This document shows positions 44,931 to 55,800 of a stretch of 64,000 nucleotides of DNA, piece after piece; positions within the stretch are counted from its first letter, which is position 1, and each line of letters begins with the position of its first letter. The position numbers and the translations under genes were made by a program. The DNA lies in the NCBI RefSeq assembly GCF_015207505.1, contig NZ_JADEWT010000019.1, positions 1-64,000 on the forward strand. Reading direction: 5' to 3'. The notes below the pieces were generated by a model, which had not been told where the DNA came from, made no database searches, and saw only the letters and a list, made by a program, of their open reading frames with translations. The stretch is from Tychonema sp. LEGE 06208 (GTDB taxonomy: Bacteria > Cyanobacteriota > Cyanobacteriia > Cyanobacteriales > Microcoleaceae).

Positions 44931-47900
44931 TTAAAGCTCTCCCAAAATTGCGGTAATGTTGTCTAAATCGTCCTGGCCCCACTGGCTCCACTTAAACTCT
45001 GCAAAGTCAGAAGGAGTGCAGCCGCCTGCGTCGGGGGACTGACAGTATTGAATTAGCGATCGCAGCGATTCTATAAAGCCCGTTGCCAAATTTTCAATGC
45101 TTTCTCGTCGGTGAATATTTTCGCTGTACGTCCAATCTAATTGCAGCTTGCCGCTGGCAATAAATCCGTTAATTTCCAGCAGGTAACGCCGATTTCCGCG
45201 TGGGCTGCGAATGGGGCTACTAGGCTCGGAGGACAGCATGAATAAAGAAGATTTCGGCAGCACTTGGTCAAACTGTCCGAGATAGTTAAAGCTTACCTCA
45301 GCTTGCGGCAATTTGTGGAAATTTTTAGCAATTTCTGGGTTTAAATATCGTTGGACACCGCAGCCAATACCGCGATTTGGCACTGCGCGTAATTCCTCTT
45401 TCACTAATTTGATGGCAGCCCCTAGATCGGAAGGATTTTTTAAATTTAACAGAACAGGAAAAACTGCTGTAAACCAGCCGATTGTGCGCGACAAATCTAC
45501 TCCTTCAAATATATCTTCGCGCCCGTGACCTTCTAAGTCAAGTAAAAGTGAGTTATTGCCAGTCCAGTGTGCAAATGCTTGACCTAAAGCAGTTAGCAAT
45601 ACATCGTTAATTTGAGTGCGGTAAACGGCAGGTACTTCTTGTAAGAGCAGTTTTGTTTCTTCAACACTCAAAGCAACGGATACTGTCTTTTCAGATGCAA
45701 CTAAATTGGCTGCTGTGGGGAAATCCACCGGCAAGCGAGAAGTTGGTTGGTGAGAAAGGGCGAACCAGTAATCGAACTCTCCCTGCAATTCTGGCGATCG
45801 CGCCCACTCATGCAAGCGTTCTGCCCACTGCTTAAATGAGGTTGTTTTGGGCGGCAGCGCGACTGTTTCACCCCGGCTAATCTGCCCATAAGCTGTCTGG
45901 AAATCCTCAATTAAAATTCGCCAAGAAACCCCATCAACCGCTAAGTGATGAATGGCTAATAACAAGCGATTTGGCTGATGTTTGCCCAAGTCAAATAAGG
46001 CAGCGCGAAGTAATGGCCCCTCTGACAAATTCAAACTGCCTTGCAATTGAGTGGCGGCGGTTTGGAAAGCGGCTTCTCGCTTTTCTGAAGGTAGCGACGA
46101 CAAATCAATGCAGGTAAAGGTCGCAACCTCGTCGGGATTGGCGAGATCCTGCTGCCAGCCAGATTCTCCTCGCACAAAACGCAGGCGCAGCGCGTCGTGG
46201 TGCTTCAGCAATTCTTGCAAAACTGACTCAATTAATGCAGGTTCGAGAGGTTGCCGCAACTCTAAAAGCACCGCCTGATTCCAGTGATGCGGATCGGAGA
46301 GATTTTGCTCGAAAAACCAGTGCTGAATCGGTGTCAGCGGAACTTCGCCAATGATTAATCCTTGTTCGGATTGTTGGGTTCCTGCTGTATCGGCGATGGC
46401 TGCTAACTGTGCAATGGTTTGGTGTTGAAACAGTTGTTTAGGAGTGAGCCGCAACCCCGCTTGATTGGCTTTAGAAATGACTTGAATGCTGAGGATAGAA
46501 TCGCCGCCCAATTCAAAGAAATTGTCGTCAATTCCCACTTGTTCTAACCCCAATACTTGCGCCCAAATTTCTGCCAAATTTTTCTCAATACCCGTGCTTG
46601 GGGCGGCGAATGCCTCTTCGAGTTCTGGCCGATCGCGATCCGGTGCGGGTAGTGCCTTGCGATCGACTTTACCGTTGTTTGTTAAAGGCAGCGCCTCCAG
46701 TGTCACAAAAGCAGCAGGTATCATGTATTCCGGCAATTTTCCTTTCAGAAAGCAGCGTAGTTCGTGAATCAGTATAGAATGCTTATTTTGTGCTGCTGAA
46801 TTAGCAATTATATAAGCTATCAATCGCTTATCTCCTGGTACATCTTCTCGCACTATAACTACAGCCTGCAACACATCGGAATGCTGTCCTAGTGCTGCTT
46901 CAATTTCTCCTAATTCGATGCGAAAACCACGCACTTTTACTTGGTGATCAATTCGTCCCAAGTATTGAATGTCGCCATTCGGTAGGTAGCGAGCTAAGTC
47001 TCCCGATTTGTACAACCGCGCTTTCAAACTGTCATTAAAGGGATTGGAAATAAACCGCTGGGCCGTTAATTCTGGCTGATTGAGATAGCCCCGCGCGACC
47101 CCAGCGCCACCAACGTAAATTTCCCCAGGAATGCCGATCGGAACGGGTTGACAGTTGCGATCGAGCAGGTAAACTTGCAAGTCAGGAATTGGACGGCCAA
47201 TAAGGCTGGCATTTTCACTTAAATCAGCGACAGTCAGCGGCTGATAGGTGACGTGGACTGTGGTTTCTGTAATGCCATACATATTGACAAGTAGGGGATG
47301 TCGATCGCCGTGCCGGTCGAACCAAGGTTTTAAGCTTTGCAAGTCTAAAGCTTCCCCGCCAAAAATTACTAAGCGCAGGCTTAAATCTTCGCCAATTCCA
47401 ACAGATTCATCTGTCTGGATCAACTGGTAAAATGCAGAAGGAGTTTGGTTGAGAACTGTTACCTTTTCTTTGCATAGCAAGTTGTAAAATTCTTGGGGCG
47501 ATCGGCTGACTGAATAAGGCACGATCGCGAGTCGCCCGCCGTATAGCAAAGCGCCCCAAATTTCCCAGACTGAGAAATCAAAGGCATAAGAGTGAAACAG
47601 CGTCCACACATCTTGCTCGTTGAAGTTGTACCACGACTGGGTAGCAGCAAACAGGCGGAGGACGTTTGAGTGAGAAACTAAAACGCCTTTGGGGATGCCA
47701 GTTGAGCCAGAAGTGTAGATAATATAGGCGAGATTTTCGGCAGTGGTGGCGCTGGCGGGATTTTCTTTGCTGTGTTGGGAGAAAGCACTTTGATCGGCAT
47801 CGAGACAAAGGATTTTGGCGCTGGATTTAGGCAGATTTGGCAACAAATTTTTCTCACTCAGCAGCACATTTACCTGTGCGTCTTCGAGTATAAAAGCAAG

Positions 47901-49643
47901 GCGATCGCGCGGGTTGGCTGGATCGAGCGGCACGTAAGCGCCCCCGGCTTTGAGAATGCCGAGAATGCCGACAATTGTATCGATCGCTCGCTCGACACAA
48001 ATCCCTACCAAAACTTCTGGTTTTACGCCGAGTTTTTGCAGGTAGTGCGCGACTTGGTTGGCTCGTTCATTCAGCTCGCGGTAGGTGAGTTTTTGGTCTT
48101 CAAATACAACTGCAATGGCATCGGGAGTTCGCTCGACCTGCGCTTCAAATAATTGATGAATGCAGCGATCGCTCGAATAATCGACGCGGGTGTCATTCCA
48201 CTCTACCAACAACTGATGCCGCTCTTTTTCCCCCAGCAACGGCAACTCTTCAATCCGCCGATCTGGGTTGGCAGCTATGCCCTCCAGCAACGTGAGAAAA
48301 TGCCCCGCCATCCGATTGATTGTGGCTGCATCAAATAAATCGGTACTGTATTCAAACTGACCGCTAATTTCTTCCTGCTTTTCTTCTAAATACAGCGTTA
48401 AGTCTACTTTTGCTGTCTGATTCTCAACATCTAAAAGAGTGAGATTGAGTCCGGCTATTGATTCCGCAGCAACAGGTGCAGTTTGCAAAACAAAAGCAAC
48501 TTGGAACAGTGGATTGTAGCTCAAATTTCGATCGGGTTGCAACTCTTCAACCAGTTTCTCAAACGGCAAATCCTGGTGAGCGTAAGCTTCTAAACTCACC
48601 TCCCGAATGCGATCGAGCAACTGCCGAAAAGTGCGATCGCCTGACAAATCAGTTCGCAATACCAAAGTATTGACAAAAAACCCGATTAGCCCTTGAATTT
48701 CCGCTCTGTTGCGGTTGGCGATGGGAGAGCCAACGGGGATATCTGCCTGTCCTGTATAGCGATAGAGCAACGTTTTAAAGGCTGCTAGCAGGGTCATAAA
48801 CAGGGTGGCATTTTCCTGGCGGCTGAGCTTTTTGAGGGCTGACCTTAGCGTTTTCGGGATGAGAAATGATTCTTTCGCACCCCGATAGGTTTGCACCGGG
48901 GGACGGGGGCGATCGGCTGGCAATTCCAGCAAGGGGGGAAGGCCACTAAGCTGCTTTTTCCAGTAGTTAAGTTGAGTTTGCAGGCGTGAAGCGTAGCTAT
49001 CCCGCAGGGAATCGCCCGCAAGCCATTCCCGCTGCCAAATAGCAAAATCGGCGTACTGGATGGGAAGTTCGGGAAGTGGGGATGGTTTGCCAATCGAAAA
49101 CGCTTCATAAAGTGCTGCTAATTCTTGCAGAAAGACTCCGATTGACCAGCCATCAAAAATAATGTGGTGCAGCGTCAGCAGCAAGACATATTCCTCAGCA
49201 TCTAACTGTAGCAAATTAGCTCGCAACAGCGGCCCTTTGGTTAAATCAAAAGGTTTGCTAGCTTCTTCGGCAGCCAGTTGTTTTACTTTTTCTTCTCGCT
49301 CAGTTTTCGCCAATTGTTGCAGGTCTAAAACTTGCAGCCCGAAATTAAATTTCTGACCAACCACCTGCATGGGTTGACCGTCTACAGTGGCAAATGTCGT
49401 CCGCAAAGCTTCGTGACGGCGCACAATTTCCTGGAAACTTAGCTCTAGCACTACTACATTTAGCCTGCCTTTTAGTAACACAGCCGCCGGAAGGTTGTAA
49501 AAAGGGTTTCCCGGTTCAAATTGGTCAATAAACCACAGTCTTTGCTGGGCAAAAGAGGTGGGAAATGCAAATACTTCTTCTTCGGAAGCATTCGCCGAGT
49601 CGCGAGTATCTGTTGGAAGTTTTTCGGAAAAATGCACCGTCAT
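44931..49643 (-). CDS. NRPS: C-A(Thr)-T-E
   Basis: 1570 residues. C domain (~30-470) with HHIIFDGWS (~161). A domain (~490-1000; TSGSTGIPKG ~646) with code D-F-W-N-I-G-M-V-H, the canonical threonine signature. T domain FFELGGDSILSIQ (~1044), the GGDS form typical in front of epimerases. The epimerization domain (~1085-1550) has HHLAVDGVSW. The expected product is D-(allo-)Thr handed to the beta-Ala module. In the C domain, 11 codons (reading DSLRDSYASR) come from a dispersed repeat at 48,984-49,016 and lie in the loop after WQREWLAG, where homologous C domains here have only a short linker. Confidence 0.92.
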   Translation of the reverse strand: MTVHFSEKLPTDTRDSANASEEEVFAFPTSFAQQRLWFIDQFEPGNPFYNLPAAVLLKGRLNVVVLELSFQEIVRRHEALRTTFATVDGQPMQVVGQKFNFGLQVLDLQQLAKTEREEKVKQLAAEEASKPFDLTKGPLLRANLLQLDAEEYVLLLTLHHIIFDGWSIGVFLQELAALYEAFSIGKPSPLPELPIQYADFAIWQREWLAGDSLRDSYASRLQTQLNYWKKQLSGLPPLLELPADRPRPPVQTYRGAKESFLIPKTLRSALKKLSRQENATLFMTLLAAFKTLLYRYTGQADIPVGSPIANRNRAEIQGLIGFFVNTLVLRTDLSGDRTFRQLLDRIREVSLEAYAHQDLPFEKLVEELQPDRNLSYNPLFQVAFVLQTAPVAAESIAGLNLTLLDVENQTAKVDLTLYLEEKQEEISGQFEYSTDLFDAATINRMAGHFLTLLEGIAANPDRRIEELPLLGEKERHQLLVEWNDTRVDYSSDRCIHQLFEAQVERTPDAIAVVFEDQKLTYRELNERANQVAHYLQKLGVKPEVLVGICVERAIDTIVGILGILKAGGAYVPLDPANPRDRLAFILEDAQVNVLLSEKNLLPNLPKSSAKILCLDADQSAFSQHSKENPASATTAENLAYIIYTSGSTGIPKGVLVSHSNVLRLFAATQSWYNFNEQDVWTLFHSYAFDFSVWEIWGALLYGGRLAIVPYSVSRSPQEFYNLLCKEKVTVLNQTPSAFYQLIQTDESVGIGEDLSLRLVIFGGEALDLQSLKPWFDRHGDRHPLLVNMYGITETTVHVTYQPLTVADLSENASLIGRPIPDLQVYLLDRNCQPVPIGIPGEIYVGGAGVARGYLNQPELTAQRFISNPFNDSLKARLYKSGDLARYLPNGDIQYLGRIDHQVKVRGFRIELGEIEAALGQHSDVLQAVVIVREDVPGDKRLIAYIIANSAAQNKHSILIHELRCFLKGKLPEYMIPAAFVTLEALPLTNNGKVDRKALPAPDRDRPELEEAFAAPSTGIEKNLAEIWAQVLGLEQVGIDDNFFELGGDSILSIQVISKANQAGLRLTPKQLFQHQTIAQLAAIADTAGTQQSEQGLIIGEVPLTPIQHWFFEQNLSDPHHWNQAVLLELRQPLEPALIESVLQELLKHHDALRLRFVRGESGWQQDLANPDEVATFTCIDLSSLPSEKREAAFQTAATQLQGSLNLSEGPLLRAALFDLGKHQPNRLLLAIHHLAVDGVSWRILIEDFQTAYGQISRGETVALPPKTTSFKQWAERLHEWARSPELQGEFDYWFALSHQPTSRLPVDFPTAANLVASEKTVSVALSVEETKLLLQEVPAVYRTQINDVLLTALGQAFAHWTGNNSLLLDLEGHGREDIFEGVDLSRTIGWFTAVFPVLLNLKNPSDLGAAIKLVKEELRAVPNRGIGCGVQRYLNPEIAKNFHKLPQAEVSFNYLGQFDQVLPKSSLFMLSSEPSSPIRSPRGNRRYLLEINGFIASGKLQLDWTYSENIHRRESIENLATGFIESLRSLIQYCQSPDAGGCTPSDFAEFKWSQWGQDDLDNITAILGEL
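48984..49016 (-). repeat. Dispersed repeat A, in frame inside the Thr-module C domain
   Basis: 33 bases; on the minus strand GGCGATTCCCTGCGGGATAG then CTACGCTTCACGC. Exactly 11 codons, keeping the NRPS frame. Same orientation relative to transcription as the 52,561 copy, but a different reading frame. Confidence 0.85.
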
Positions 49644-49847
49644 TGGATTAGTAACTGGTAATTGGTAATTGGAATTGCCGCCGATATTTGGGGATTGGTT
49701 ATGAGGTAATATCTTGGGCGGGGCGGGTTTACGAGATTTATCGTTTTTAGTAAAGATATTGGCGAACCCGCCCCTACAGGAATAACGGTCAATCGAACAG
49801 ACATGATATTATTGGCTGCTAACTCATGACTCATCACTGATTTGTGG
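49644..49847. other. Repeat-bearing gap inside the NRPS operon
   Basis: 204 bases between the FAAL-NRPS stop and the Thr-module start, much longer than the other gaps in the cluster. Holds GGTAATTGGTAATTGG short repeats and an inverted pair (GGCGGGGCGGGTTTACGAGA and GCGAACCCGCCCC). Nothing coding seen. It could hold an internal promoter or attenuate readthrough. Confidence 0.5.
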
Positions 49848-52800
49848 TTAGCGCAAAGATGACAGTGACCTGCGGTACGCCGATCGCGAAACGGGAACGA
49901 TCGCGGGTTCTTCAACGGCCGCATTTTTGTTCTTGGCATCATTAATCTTTTCTGCAAGTACAGCGAGCGATCGTCCTGCAAAAATATCGCACAAAGGCAA
50001 TTCTATCTGACAAGATTCTCGGATCTTTGCTGTTAATTGAATTGCCAGCAGCGAATTTCCTCCTAGTTCAAAAAAGTTATCGGTAATACTTAACTGCTCA
50101 ATGCCGAGAACCTCACAGCAAATTCTCGCTAACATTTCCTCAATAGGAGTGCGAGGCGCGACAAAAATCTTTGCTTCTGGAATTGCGGCATTCGGTGCGG
50201 GCAGAGCCTTACGGTTAACTTTGCCGTTCGCCGAAAGTGGCAGCGCGTCCAGAATTATCAATGCAGACGGCACCATATAATCGGGCAGTTTTTCTCTCAG
50301 GAATTGGCGCAATTCTTCAACCGCAGGGGCAGCCTTTTGTTGTGGAACGATATACCCTACTAAGCGCTTTTGACTGTGATTTTCTCCGAATGCGGTGACA
50401 ATGGATGCTTTGACTGCTGGGTGCTCGTTCAAACCAGCTTCAATTTCTCCTGCTTCGATGCGGAATCCTCGAATTTTAAGGCGGAAATCTTCTCGCCCTA
50501 AAAATTCGATATTGCCGTCAGGGAGGAAGCGCCCTAAATCTCCCGTTCGGTACAAGCGATCGCCCGTGACGGGGTGCGTGAGGCAACTGGCGCGAGTTTT
50601 TTCTTCATTCCGCCAGTATCCTTTTGTCAGTCCAACTCCGGCACAGCACATCTCGCCGGCCACCCAGACGGGACAGTCTTCGAGCCTTTCATTCAAAATG
50701 TAATAGCGTGTATTGGCGATCGGCTTGCCGTAGGGAATGCTTTTCCAAGAAGAATCAACAGTTTCTACCGGATACCAAATATTCCAAAGGGTAGTTTCGG
50801 TTGGCCCGCCGACACTGACAACGCGACATTCACGGACGATCGCCCTTAACCTCTCAGGGAGCGTTATCGGTATCCAATCTCCACCGAGAAACGCCCAGCG
50901 CAAACACTCCGGCAACACTTCAGAACGTCCTGCAGCGTAATCGAGCAGCATTTCCATCATCGGGGGAACCGAGTTCCAAATGGTGACGCGCTCTTTTACC
51001 ATCAATTGCGCCCAGTGAGCGGGGTCTAGCCGTTGTGCGGCATCGGGAATGACGATCGCTCCCCCGGCTGCTAGGATGCCGAAAATATCGTAAACGGACA
51101 TATCGTGGTGCAGTGCGGTGACTGCGATCGCGCGATCGCACTCGGCCACATTAAACACTTGGTTGGTCTGAGCGATCGCATTGACTGCACCTCGGTGCGC
51201 GATCGCCACGCCTTTCGGCAAACCAGTTGAGCCAGAAGTATAAATCACATAAGCTAAATCTTCCGGTTGCTGAACTGATTCCAAAGCTTCGTTGCTTTCG
51301 GCCACCAATTCCTCAGTATCGAGACAAATTCGCCGCACATTTTCCGGCCATTCCAATCGCTGATTTAACTGAGATTGCGTCAAAACAATCTCAACTTCGC
51401 CATTTTCCAGCAAATACCACAGCCGCTCTTTTGGCAGCGCCGCATCTACGGGCAAATAAGCTGCCCCGGATGCGAGAATGCCCAGCACAGCGACGATTTG
51501 CTCCCATCCTTTTTCCATGACGACGGCAACCAACTGGTTAGGGCGAGCTCCCAGCTTCCGCAATCGGTGAGCGACTTGATTCGATCGCAGATACAATTCT
51601 TGATAACTCAGAGTGCGCGTTGAAGTAATGATGGCGGGTTCGTGCGATCGCGACGCGACTTTCTCAGCAAACAATTCGTGCAGCAATACATCAGGAATGG
51701 GTGCCTCAATGCTGTTAGTAAAGGCTTGCTGAAACTGCACCGTTTTCTGCCAAGTTTCCTCTTCATTGGCGAGGCGTTGCAACAGGCGGCAATAGGCGTC
51801 AAACATATCGTCAATCATCCCTGGCGGGAAGAGTTCTTCCACTGCATCCCAGCTAAAAGAAAGCCCCTGGGCGGTTTCGGTAAATTGCGCGTCGATCCAA
51901 ACTTGCGGAGTTTGACCGATAATGTGCACCAATTCTCCCAATTCTTGAATGAGTGAAAAGATAGAAGTATCTTCCCCTGGCGCGTTTTGCGGATCGATCG
52001 TAAATACAACTGGCATCAACGCTGCCGTTGTACCTTGCGCTTGGGCGAGTTCTCGCAAAACGCGCACGCCGCTGACATATTGGTGTTCTAAATCTTGCCA
52101 AAGTTGTTCTTGCAATCGCTTGGCTCGTACTTCAAAACTTTCTCGCTTGGAGTTATCTATTTCTAGCAGAGTAAATGACGCAAATTCTCCGATAATTTCC
52201 TCAACTTGAGGATGGAGGGGAAGGCGATTAAAGCGCGGCACGTTGAGGGTAAACCGAGGTGTTTTGCTCCACAGGGAAAGCACCTCTGCATAGGCGGCGA
52301 GCAATAAACCCGTAGGAGTGAGGCTGGCGCGAGCTATGCGCGTTTTGAGTCGCTGCCAAGTTGAGAAATCTAAGCGATCGCTCCAACGTTTAAATCGCGG
52401 CTGCGTTAAGGAATTCGGGTGTTTGGCGAGGGGCAATTCCGGCGCTGGTGGCAGGGTTTTGAGGCGATTGCGCCAGTAATCTAAGGATTGCTGGTAAAAT
52501 GGGGAGTTTTCTAAGGCGATCGCAGCTAACACGCAGTCGCGGAAAGACAGTTGCAAGGGCGCGTGAAGCGGAGCTATCCCGTAGGGAATCGCAGTATTGG
52601 GATTGCGGTAAAGTTTTACCAAATCGCCAAACAAAATTTGAAAACTCCAGCCGTCTATGCACAAGGCGTCAATGCTGATGTGGAGGCGGATGCGGCGATC
52701 GCTTATTTGCGAAGCGCAAATCTCAAACAGCGGCCAGCGATCGAGCGGCAGCACTTGGTGAGAAAGGCGATCGCGAATTGCTTCGAGTTGTTCGCCGGCA

Positions 52801-55800
52801 ACTTTTGGATCGAGCGATCGCAAATCCAAAACCTCAATTTTATAAGCGGGCACGTTTTCCAGAATTTGCTGCTGTCCGTTCGGAAGTACGATCGCCCGCA
52901 GCATATCGTGACGCTCTACAACTCGCTGCCATGCGAGGCTAAACCGCTCTAAATCTAACTCGTCGCTCTCAATTTCTACATAACCGTGAATCGCAACATT
53001 GCCCATTTCAAAGAAGCTATTTCTCCCGATCCAGTACGCCTGCTGCATTTCGTTGAGCGGAAAGGGTTGGTAGCGATTTTGAGCATCGGGGGCGATTGTC
53101 GGCAGTAATTTAATAGGTTCTTGATATGGCTCGCTTTTAGTTTCCGCGATCGCAACTGCCAAACTGGCGACAGTGGGGGATTGAAACAAGCAGCGCAGCG
53201 ATAGCTCGACTTGAAAGCGATCGCGCACCTTGGCAATCAGTTGAGTTGCCAGCAAAGAGTGACCTCCCAACTCAAAGAAATTGTCATTGATTCCCACCTG
53301 TTTTAAACCCAGAACCTCCGCCCAAATCTCCGCTAATACTTGTTCTTCTAAAGTCTGAGGAGCGATAAAATCCGCATCTGAACTGTTAGTTTCCGGTGCG
53401 GGAAGTGCCTTAAAATCCACCTTGCCGTTTGGCGTCAGTGGCATCGCTTCTAAAAACATGAAACTGGCAGGAACCATATAATCTGGCAGTTTTTTCTGGA
53501 GAAAAGAGCGCAGATTTTTAATCAGTGCAGAGTTGCCAATGCTGAGTGCTGAATTTAAAACGAGGTAGGCGATTAAGCGCTTTCCGGCTGAATCTTCGTC
53601 ACGCGCCAAAATGACGGCTTCTTGCACGTCTGGATGTTGGCTGAGTGCAGATTCGATTTCTCCCAACTCTATGCGGAAACCGCGAATTTTTACTTGGCGA
53701 TCGGTGCGATCGAGAAATTCTAAGTTGCCATCGGGGAGATAGCGGACTAAATCGCCTGTTTTGTAAAGGCGATCGCCTTGCACTTTGCTAAAAAGATCGG
53801 GAATAAATTTTTCTCGATTCAACTCTGAACGGTTAATATATCCTCTCGCAACCCCTGCACCCCCGATATAAAGTTCGCCGGGAACTCCGATCGGAACAGG
53901 TTGCAAATTAGCATCGAGTACATAGGTGCGGGCATTTGGAATTGGACGACCAATCGGCAGAGATTTTGCAGTAGAAATATTTGCCGATAACTGGCACCAC
54001 GTCGCGGAAATCGTTGTTTCTGTGGGGCCATAAGCATTAACAAGCCGCACTTTTTCTGATACGCACTTTTGCCACCGATCTAGCGACGCTGGAAGCGCTG
54101 CTTCTCCACCAATAATTGTCAAGCGCACTGACGGGGGAAATTCTTGGGTTTTGGTACTGAGCATGGCTGTGAATTCGTGCCAGTAAGCTGTCGGCAAATT
54201 CAGGACGGTGATTTCCCACTCCCGGCACTTTTGTAGGAAGGAAGAAATACTGTCTGACATGGAATTTTCGCGCAGTACCAGAGTTGCGCCTCGCGTTAAA
54301 CAGGGATAAATTTCTTCAGCACTGACATCGAAGCTGAGGGAAGCAAATTGAAGAATGCGATCGTTCGCTTCAATGCCATATTCGACACTTGCAGCCTGCG
54401 TATAATTCGCCAAAGAGTGATGCTGCACCATAACCCCTTTTGGCTTGCCAGTAGACCCGGATGTATAGATAATATAAGCGAGGTTTTCTGGCCCAACGAC
54501 GCTATCAGGATTTGACTGATGTTGTGGAGAAATTTTCTCCCATTCTGCATCCAAGCAAATCACAGTAATCTTCTGCGCAGGTAAGTTTGCTGCTAATTGT
54601 GTTTGCGTTAGCAGTACCTGAACTCCAGCGTCTTCTAACATGAAATTAAGACGTTCTTTGGAATAATTCGGATCGAGAGGTAAATAAGCGCCACCTGCTT
54701 TTAATACGCCTAAGATTCCGACGATCGCATCGAGCGATCGCTCCAGATAAACGCCGACTATGGCATCGGGTTTTACGCCGAAAGAGTGCAGGTAATGTGC
54801 GAGTTGATTCGCGCGATTATTTAATTCTTGGTAAGTCAAACTTTGACATTCAAATTGCACCGCAACAGCATCAGGGGTTTTCGCAGCCTGCGCTTCAAAC
54901 AAACGGTGAACGCACCCATTTTGGGAGTAATTTATCCCAGTATTATTCCACTCAAAGAGTAGTTGCTGGCGTTCTGCTTCTGCAAGCATGGGCAAATCTG
55001 ACAGTCGTGCGGAAGAATTGGCAACGATACTTTCTAATAAGTTCTGAAAGTGTCCTGCCATTCGCGCAATAGTGGTCGGTGAAAATAAGTCTATGCTGTA
55101 TTCAAACCACCCTCTAATACCTGTTGCTGTCGCTTCTAATTCCAGCGTTAAATCGAAATTGGCTGTGCCGCTGTGAATCTGTTGGCAGTTCAGGCTTAAA
55201 CCCGGCAATTCTAAGGCGAATTCAGAGGCATTTTGAAAGGCAAACATCACCTGAAATAAAGGCGAGTGACTTAAATCTCGATTCGGCTGCAATTCTTCTA
55301 CCAACTTCTCAAACGGTACATCTTGATGCGCGTAAGCGCCTAATGCAACCTCTCGCACTCGACTCAGCAACTCTCGAAAAGTGGGATTTCCATTTAAGTC
55401 AGTCCGCAGGACTAAAGTATTGACAAAAAATCCAATTAATGATTCGGTTTCGCTGCTGTTGCGGTTGGCAATTGGTGAACCGACGAGGATATCTTCTTGC
55501 CCCGTGTAGCGGTAAAGCAGTGTTTTGAATGCTGCCAGCAATGTCATAAAGAAAGTAGTTTTTTCGCGGCGACTCAATTGTCTAATTGCCTCGGTTAAGT
55601 GCTCTGGCAATTCAAATAATTGCCGACCTCCCTTGTAGCTTTGAACAGCGGGACGAGAAAAGTCTGTTGGTAAATTTAGAACCGCTGCGCTGCCACTTAA
55701 CTGCTGTTTCCAGTAAGTAAGTTGAGTTTCTAATATTTCTCCCTGCATTTGTTGGCGCTGCCAAGTTGCAAAGTCTGCATACTGAATTGGCAGCGGTGGA

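Noticed and set aside
44931-46350. Second condensation domain after the Thr T domain
   Set aside because: The HHLAVDGVSW motif, the GGDS form of the preceding T domain, and overall pattern fit an epimerization domain.
49640-49981. 113-codon ORF across the gap between the first two NRPS genes
   Set aside because: Overlaps the FAAL-NRPS 3' end in another frame plus repeat sequence; not protein-like.
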